From positions 1 through 9,118 of the forward strand of contig JAIRVA010000327.1 in the NCBI GenBank assembly GCA_031254155.1: a DNA stretch of 9,118 nt, given 5' to 3'. The stretch is from Propionibacteriaceae bacterium. GTDB taxonomy: Bacteria; Actinomycetota; Actinomycetes; Propionibacteriales; Propionibacteriaceae. A program made the position numbers and the translations under genes. Positions 5,535-9,118 of this stretch are shown in pieces. Positions within the stretch are counted from its first letter, which is position 1. Every line of letters starts with the position of its first letter. Below the pieces are notes generated by a model. It saw nothing but the letters and a program-made list of their open reading frames with translations. It had not been told where the DNA came from and made no database searches.

Positions 5535-5560
5535 ATAACACAGGTACGCAGGGTACGCAA
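5532..5560 (-). promoter_or_regulatory. Promoter of the GntR-ABC operon
   Basis: On the minus strand, TTGCGT (5560-5555) and TATTGT (5537-5532) are 17 nt apart, an ideal sigma-70-type spacing. The -35 lies within a short direct repeat, GGTACGCA at 5543-5550 and 5552-5559. Confidence 0.55.
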
Positions 5561-5566
5561 CGGGCT

Positions 5567-5585
5567 TTTTAACTCCCGATTAAAA
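5567..5585. promoter_or_regulatory. Inverted repeat in the -35 region of the sugar-acid operon
   Basis: TTTTAA (5567-5572) and TTAAAA (5580-5585) flank a 7-nt spacer, upstream of the TATAAT at 5590. The position, over the expected -35, suits a repressor or activator site. The simple AT sequence also makes chance possible. Confidence 0.35.
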
Positions 5586-5589
5586 GTAG

Positions 5590-5595
5590 TATAAT
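5590..5595 (+). promoter_or_regulatory. -10 box of the kinase-dehydrogenase operon
   Basis: A perfect TATAAT lies 29 nt before GTG 5625. The -35 is poor (TTTTAA at 5567-5572, 17 nt away), which would fit a promoter that needs an activator or is kept low. Confidence 0.6.
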
Positions 5596-5624
5596 CACAT
5601 CATTCTGACGACGGAGGATCAACG

Positions 5625-7055
5625 GTGAGAGTTCTGGCCCTTGAGTCCAGCACGGTGTCGGCGAAGGCGCTGCTGTACGACTCGGACAGCGAGACGCTGG
5701 AATGCAGTGCGGAACGTCTCGGCTTTCCCGGCCAAGGCGCCGAGCCTCGTGATCCCGACGCGGTCCTCCGGCGCGTCCTCGCCCTGGGCCGCCGGCACCT
5801 GGCGGGCCGGACGGTCGACCTCGTCGCGCTGGTGAGTACGTGGCACGGCCTGACGCTGCAGCGCGACGACGGGACGAGCCTGACGCCGGTGTTCGAGTGG
5901 CCCTACGCCGGGGCGCAGCCGGTCACGACGGCACTCCGCGCCGACCCGGGCTTCGTCCGGTGGTATTACGAGCGCACCGGTACGGGGGTGAGCTCCATCT
6001 ACGCCTCTTTCAAGCTGAAAATGCTCGCTGGCCAGGGAGTCGACCTCGGCGCCGGCCTCGTGATGGACCAGGGATCGGTCATGTTCCAGCGTCTGACTGG
6101 CGTGTTCGCCACGACCATCTCGCTCGCCTCCGGCGGCGGGCTGTTGAGCCTCGCCGCCGACGGCTGGGACCGGGAAGTCGCGGCGGGGCTCGGGGTCGGC
6201 GCGGCCCGGCTGCTCGATTTCCTGCCGCCCAGGAGTTGGCGGCCACTGACCGCGACCGGGGCCGCCGCCCTGGGTCTGCCCGTTGGCACCCCCGTCCTGG
6301 CCCCCGGGGCCGACGGCGGTCTCAGCCAGCTGGGCGACGGGACGACGGGTCCGGGGCAGATGACATTCTCCATGGGGACGAGCGGCGCGATCCGGGTCGC
6401 CGCCCCGACACCGGTGCTGAGCGACCACAACGCCACCTGGTGCTACCGGACGCCGGACAGTTGGCTGAGCGGCGTCGCGACCAGCGGCTGCGGCAACGTC
6501 GTGGACTGGGCGCACGACCGGTTCTTCGGGCCGGGCACGGGCTTCGCGGCCGTCGAGGCGAGCCTCAGGCCCGGAGCCCGCGATGTCCCCGTCTTCCTGC
6601 CGTTCTTGTTCGGGGAACGGTGCCCCGGCTGGCTGGATGACCGCCGGGGCGGGTTCGCCGGGCTGGAGCCGTGGCACGACACTGTCGACCTCTACCAGGC
6701 CGTGCTCCAGGGCGTCGTCTTCAACCTCCGCCAGTGTTACGAGGAGTTGGTCCGCCTGAACGGCCGGCCCACGCGGATCGTCTTGTCGGGCGGGGTCCTC
6801 GCCTCGCCGTACCTGACCCAGTTGGCGGCGGACGCCCTCGGCGCCCCGCTTGAAGTCTCCACCCACGAGCACAGTTCGGCGCTGGGGGCCGTCCGGCTCG
6901 GCCTCACGGCCCTCGGCGCCGCCGCCAGCGGCCTGGACCACGGGCCCGGCCGTGAGATCGTGCCCGACCCCGGCCTGGCCGACTACTACCGCGAACGTTT
7001 CGAGGCCTACCTCGACGCCTACACCCTGGCCGTTCCTGAAAGGAGAGACTCATGA
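5625..7055 (+). CDS. FGGY-family carbohydrate kinase (gluconokinase-like)
   Basis: The 476-aa protein starts at GTG 5625, with GGAGG about 9 nt upstream. It has the two-lobed FGGY sugar-kinase layout. The N-terminal phosphate loop is at 5-16, ALESSTVSAKAL. STWHGLTLQRDDGTSLTPVFEW (71-92) is the sugar-contacting region. The catalytic base is Asp 230 in APGADGGLSQLGDG, and SMGTSGAIR (249-257) binds phosphate. LSGGVLASPYLTQLAADALG (387-406) holds adenosine. The length fits the family (450-530 aa). SLASGGGLLSLAADGWDREV (166-185) and WCYRTPDSWLSG (272-283) recall FGGY gluconokinases, so a sugar acid such as gluconate is the best guess. Xylulose or other polyols cannot be excluded. The first loop has Glu-Ser-Ser-Thr where most kinases have Asp-x-Gly-Thr. 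The stop overlaps the next ATG (ATGA), giving coupled translation. Confidence 0.85.
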   Translation: MRVLALESSTVSAKALLYDSDSETLECSAERLGFPGQGAEPRDPDAVLRRVLALGRRHLAGRTVDLVALVSTWHGLTLQRDDGTSLTPVFEWPYAGAQPVTTALRADPGFVRWYYERTGTGVSSIYASFKLKMLAGQGVDLGAGLVMDQGSVMFQRLTGVFATTISLASGGGLLSLAADGWDREVAAGLGVGAARLLDFLPPRSWRPLTATGAAALGLPVGTPVLAPGADGGLSQLGDGTTGPGQMTFSMGTSGAIRVAAPTPVLSDHNATWCYRTPDSWLSGVATSGCGNVVDWAHDRFFGPGTGFAAVEASLRPGARDVPVFLPFLFGERCPGWLDDRRGGFAGLEPWHDTVDLYQAVLQGVVFNLRQCYEELVRLNGRPTRIVLSGGVLASPYLTQLAADALGAPLEVSTHEHSSALGAVRLGLTALGAAASGLDHGPGREIVPDPGLADYYRERFEAYLDAYTLAVPERRDS

Positions 7056-7990
7056 AAGTCCTTGTCACACCCACGTCACTCACTCCCGAAAGCCCACTCG
7101 CGGCGCTTCGCCGGCTGCGGGAGTCCGTTGACGAGGTCCAGTTCAACCCCGCCCGCGTACCGCTGGAACCCGCGCAACTGATCCCGCTGTTGCAGGATGT
7201 CGACGGCGTGATCGCCGGACTGGACCAGTTTTCCGCCGAGGTGCTCCGCGCCGCCGGGCCCCGGCTGCGAGTCATCTCGCGGTACGGTACCGGCTGCGAC
7301 CGCGTCGATCTTGCCGCCGCGGCCGAGCGGGGGATCGCCGTCACGACCACGCCCGGCGCCAACTCGGTCGCCGTGGCGGAGCTGGCCCTCGGGCTGATGT
7401 TCGCGCTGGCGCGCCGCCTCCCGGGTCTCGACCGGGCGGTCCGGGCGGGGGGGTGGCCCAGGAGCCAGGGCCTCGAACTGACCGGCAAGACCCTGGGTGT
7501 CATCGGGTTGGGCGCGATCGGCCGGAACGTCGCCTCACGCGCCCAGGCGCTCGGGATGACGGTCGTCGGCTACGACCCCTTCGTGGCGGACGACGCCGTG
7601 GTGAGCGCCGGAGTCGAGCCACTGCCGTTGCCGGAACTGCTGGGCCGCTCGGACGTCGTCACGCTCCACGTACCGCTGCAGGGCGCCACGCGACACCTCA
7701 TCGATGCCGGGGCCCTGGCGGCCATGAAGCCCGGCGCGCTGCTGCTCAACACGTCGCGCGGCGGGCTGGTCGACGAGCGGGCGGCGGCGGCCGCGCTCGA
7801 GTCCGGGCACCTCGGTGGGCTGGCTCTGGACGCCTACGAGACGGAACCGCCGCTGGGCTCGCCCTTGTTCGCGTACGACAACGTGATCGCGACGCCTCAC
7901 ACCGGCGCCCACACCGCCGAAGCCGTCGAGCGGATGGCCGAGGCCGCCGTGACGAACCTGCTCGCCGTCCTCTACCATAAGGGATCATGA
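7052..7990 (+). CDS. D-isomer-specific 2-hydroxyacid dehydrogenase (phosphoglycerate dehydrogenase-like)
   Basis: The 312-aa protein has the full family layout. The N-terminal catalytic part contains ISRYGTGCDRVDLAAAAERG (75-94) and PGANSVAVAELALGLMFALAR. The Rossmann fold has GLGAIG at 152-157. The catalytic set is Arg 236 (NTSRGGLVDE), Glu 265 (ETEPP) and His 283 (TPHTG). Asp 175 in VVGYDPF at the end of the second strand favours NAD over NADP. There is no C-terminal ACT domain, unlike biosynthetic SerA. It should interconvert a 2-hydroxyacid and a 2-keto acid, here probably a sugar acid or its phosphate, given the kinase upstream. The start overlaps the kinase stop in ATGA, with GGAGAG about 8 nt ahead, and the stop overlaps the regulator gene in ATGA. 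2-ketogluconate or phosphogluconate chemistry is possible but unproven; the NAD preference argues against the NADPH-linked reductases. Confidence 0.88.
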   Translation: MKVLVTPTSLTPESPLAALRRLRESVDEVQFNPARVPLEPAQLIPLLQDVDGVIAGLDQFSAEVLRAAGPRLRVISRYGTGCDRVDLAAAAERGIAVTTTPGANSVAVAELALGLMFALARRLPGLDRAVRAGGWPRSQGLELTGKTLGVIGLGAIGRNVASRAQALGMTVVGYDPFVADDAVVSAGVEPLPLPELLGRSDVVTLHVPLQGATRHLIDAGALAAMKPGALLLNTSRGGLVDERAAAAALESGHLGGLALDAYETEPPLGSPLFAYDNVIATPHTGAHTAEAVERMAEAAVTNLLAVLYHKGS

Positions 7991-8715
7991 GCCTGTCCGA
8001 ACTCGCCGCGCGTACCAACGTGCACACTTTCGTCGTCGACTCGCTCGGCTCCCGCATCGCGGCGGGCGAGCTCCCGGCGGCGACGGTGCTGACCCTCGCC
8101 GGGCTGGAGGCCGAGTACGGGGTGTCGCGAACCGTCATCCGCGAAGCGGTCCGGGTCCTCGAGTCCCACGGCCTGCTCGTGTCCCGGCGGCGGGTCGGCG
8201 TGACCGTCCAGCCGATTGCGGCGTGGGACGTGCTCGACGCCTCGGTCATCCACTGGCGACTGGCCGGGTCGGACCGCGAACAGCAACTCGTCGAACTCAT
8301 GGAGTTGCGCTCGGCGGTCGAACCGGTCGCGGCGCGGCTGGCCGCGGCCCGGGCCGGCGCCGATCAGCGGGCGGGTTTGGTCCACCTGGCCGACCGCTTG
8401 GCCGCGCTCGGGCGCGAAGGGCGGGGCAATAGTCCCGATTTTCTGGTTGCTGACAACGCTTTTCATACCCTGCTCCTGCAGGCGAGCGGCAACCCGCTGC
8501 TGACCCGCCTGGCCGGTCCGGTGACCGAGGTCCTCGCGGGCCGGATCGCCCACCAGATGCTGGGCGGCGTCCCAGAACCGGGGACGCTCGAAGGCCACCT
8601 CGCGGTCGCGGCGGGTGTCGCGGCGGGCGACGGTACGGCGGCCCAGCAGGCGAGCGCGACGCTCACCCAGATCATCACCGGCGAGATCCGGCCGGACGAA
8701 ACCGGACAAGTATAA
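7987..8715 (+). CDS. GntR-family regulator with FCD domain (FadR subfamily)
   Basis: The 242-aa protein has an N-terminal winged helix (about 12-76), with LAGLEAEYGVSRTVIREAVR (37-56), VLESHGLL and the wing RRRVGVTVQP. An all-helical FCD ligand domain follows (about 97-232). FCD domains usually bind a sugar acid or other carboxylate through a metal held by Asp, His, His, His. Here Asp 156 and His 160 (DNAFH) and His 204 (EGHLAVAAGV) are present, but the last His near residue 225 is replaced (ASATLTQ). It is therefore a partial site, or one completed by His 189. It is encoded as the third gene of the unit, start overlapping the dehydrogenase stop in ATGA, with AAGGGA just ahead. It probably senses a pathway intermediate and controls this operon and the next promoter. 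Confidence 0.9.
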   Translation: MSLSELAARTNVHTFVVDSLGSRIAAGELPAATVLTLAGLEAEYGVSRTVIREAVRVLESHGLLVSRRRVGVTVQPIAAWDVLDASVIHWRLAGSDREQQLVELMELRSAVEPVAARLAAARAGADQRAGLVHLADRLAALGREGRGNSPDFLVADNAFHTLLLQASGNPLLTRLAGPVTEVLAGRIAHQMLGGVPEPGTLEGHLAVAAGVAAGDGTAAQQASATLTQIITGEIRPDETGQV

Positions 8716-8742
8716 CGATTCGGTCACACCGGTGATGAAAGG

Positions 8743-8761
8743 GTTGACGCTTCTCGTCAAC
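8743..8761. promoter_or_regulatory. 19-bp inverted repeat over the -35 of the lactonase gene
   Basis: GTTGACGcttctCGTCAAC has perfect 7-bp arms around a 5-nt spacer. The left arm contains the -35 hexamer TTGACG, so bound protein would exclude RNA polymerase. The FCD-type GntR encoded just upstream is the obvious candidate. The same sequence is not seen in front of the kinase. Confidence 0.6.
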
Positions 8762-8771
8762 TGTGTATGAT
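8744..8771 (+). promoter_or_regulatory. Promoter of the SMP-30/gluconolactonase gene
   Basis: TTGACG (8744-8749) and TATGAT (8766-8771) are 16 nt apart and both close to consensus. A second, imperfect palindrome centred on 8773 (ATGaTAgTAcCAT, 8767-8779) covers the -10 box. The leader to ATG 8823 is about 45 nt. Confidence 0.65.
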
Positions 8772-8822
8772 AGTACCATTAATCCGGACTCGGGCAGTGA
8801 TGCAGGGAAGAAGGGATCAGGG

Positions 8823-9118
8823 ATGACCACCGTGGTTGAGGCAAAATTCGAGGTGCTCGACGTCGACCGGGACCAACTGGGCGAGGGTCCGTGGTGGAGC
8901 GTGGCCGAACAGCGTCTCTATTGGGTGGACATCCTGGGCCGGCGCGTGCGGGCGAGCGAGCTCGACGCGGGCCACGCCCGGGACTGGGCCACCCCGAGCG
9001 AGGCCGGATTCGTCGTCCCTGACACCGACGGCGGGCTGGTCGTGGGGCTGAAGGCCGGACTGGCGCGCCTCGACCCGGCGACCGGCGACATCCGCGCCGG
9101 CGTCACCGTCGACGCGCG
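8823..9118 (+). CDS. SMP-30/gluconolactonase/LRE-family protein (5' part only)
   Basis: From ATG 8823 the frame stays open to the window edge, giving 98 codons. The start MTTVVEAKFEVLDVDRDQLG is followed by EGPWWSVAEQRLYWVDILGR. This is the signature first blade of the SMP-30 six-bladed propeller: Glu 21 in LGEGPWW is the expected metal ligand, and YWVDI (33-37) is typical. The next blades show GFVVPDTDGGLVVGLKAGLARLDPATGD. Family members are about 280-310 aa, so roughly two thirds are missing. They hydrolyse aldonolactones such as glucono-1,5-lactone using a divalent metal, giving the free sugar acid. An AAGGGA-type ribosome site lies about 8 nt upstream. The gene has its own promoter and operator after the FCD regulator, and would supply substrate to the kinase and dehydrogenase. 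Confidence 0.88.
   Translation, partial: MTTVVEAKFEVLDVDRDQLGEGPWWSVAEQRLYWVDILGRRVRASELDAGHARDWATPSEAGFVVPDTDGGLVVGLKAGLARLDPATGDIRAGVTVDA

Noticed and set aside
5543..5559. Direct repeat GGTACGCA twice with 9-bp period, as a possible iteron or regulator site
   Set aside because: There are only two units, no replication genes are near, and it lies within an ordinary promoter. It is mentioned with that promoter only.
5619..6941. 440-aa open frame on the minus strand
   Set aside because: It is a mirror frame of the FGGY kinase caused by high GC at third positions. The translation is rich in Arg, Gly, Pro and Gln with no domain.
8721..8735. Small inverted repeats (CGGT/ACCG and TCAC/GTGA) after the FCD gene, as a terminator
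   Set aside because: The 4-bp stems are too weak and no T-run follows.

Overview
The window is GC-rich DNA with GC-biased third positions, tight ATGA gene overlaps, many regulators and several apparently leaderless genes. This fits a high-GC actinobacterium, probably of the Streptomyces/Micromonospora/Streptosporangium kind, but the genus cannot be named from the sequence. No RNA gene, CRISPR array, insertion sequence or phage gene was seen, and no gap between genes exceeds 300 bases.

Left part (1-1667): an alpha/beta hydrolase gene, cut by the window edge on the minus strand, is divergent from a YafY-type HTH-WYL regulator. A perfect 14-bp palindrome lies between them. The regulator converges on a minus-strand NTF2/SnoaL-like gene.

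Small accessory patch (1668-3619): this holds gene remnants and poorly known genes. There is the C-terminal end of a chymotrypsin-like serine protease (GDSGG motif, no His or Asp catalytic region), a membrane-anchored small protein broken by a frameshift, an SRPBCC-family protein, and a small protein that looks STAS/SpoIIAA-like. A conserved promoter-like module occurs twice, exactly 660 bp apart: once before the protease remnant and once directly before the SRPBCC start codon. A strong GC-rich hairpin at 3568-3599 ends this unit and the converging ABC operon.

ABC operon (3620-5500, minus strand): a YtrA-type GntR regulator, an ABC ATPase and a six-helix ABC-2-type permease overlap one another. 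The promoter has a perfect 7-6-7 inverted repeat over its -10 box, which suggests autorepression. Such modules in Gram-positives usually respond to cell-envelope stress or antibiotics.

Sugar-acid locus (5590-9118, plus strand): an FGGY kinase of the gluconokinase-like type, a D-2-hydroxyacid dehydrogenase and an FCD-type GntR regulator are joined by ATGA overlaps. A separate promoter with a 19-bp inverted repeat then drives an SMP-30/gluconolactonase-like gene that runs off the window. Together these suggest opening of an aldonolactone, phosphorylation of the sugar acid and an NAD-linked oxidoreduction at a 2-hydroxy/2-keto position. The actual substrate is not decided by the sequence.
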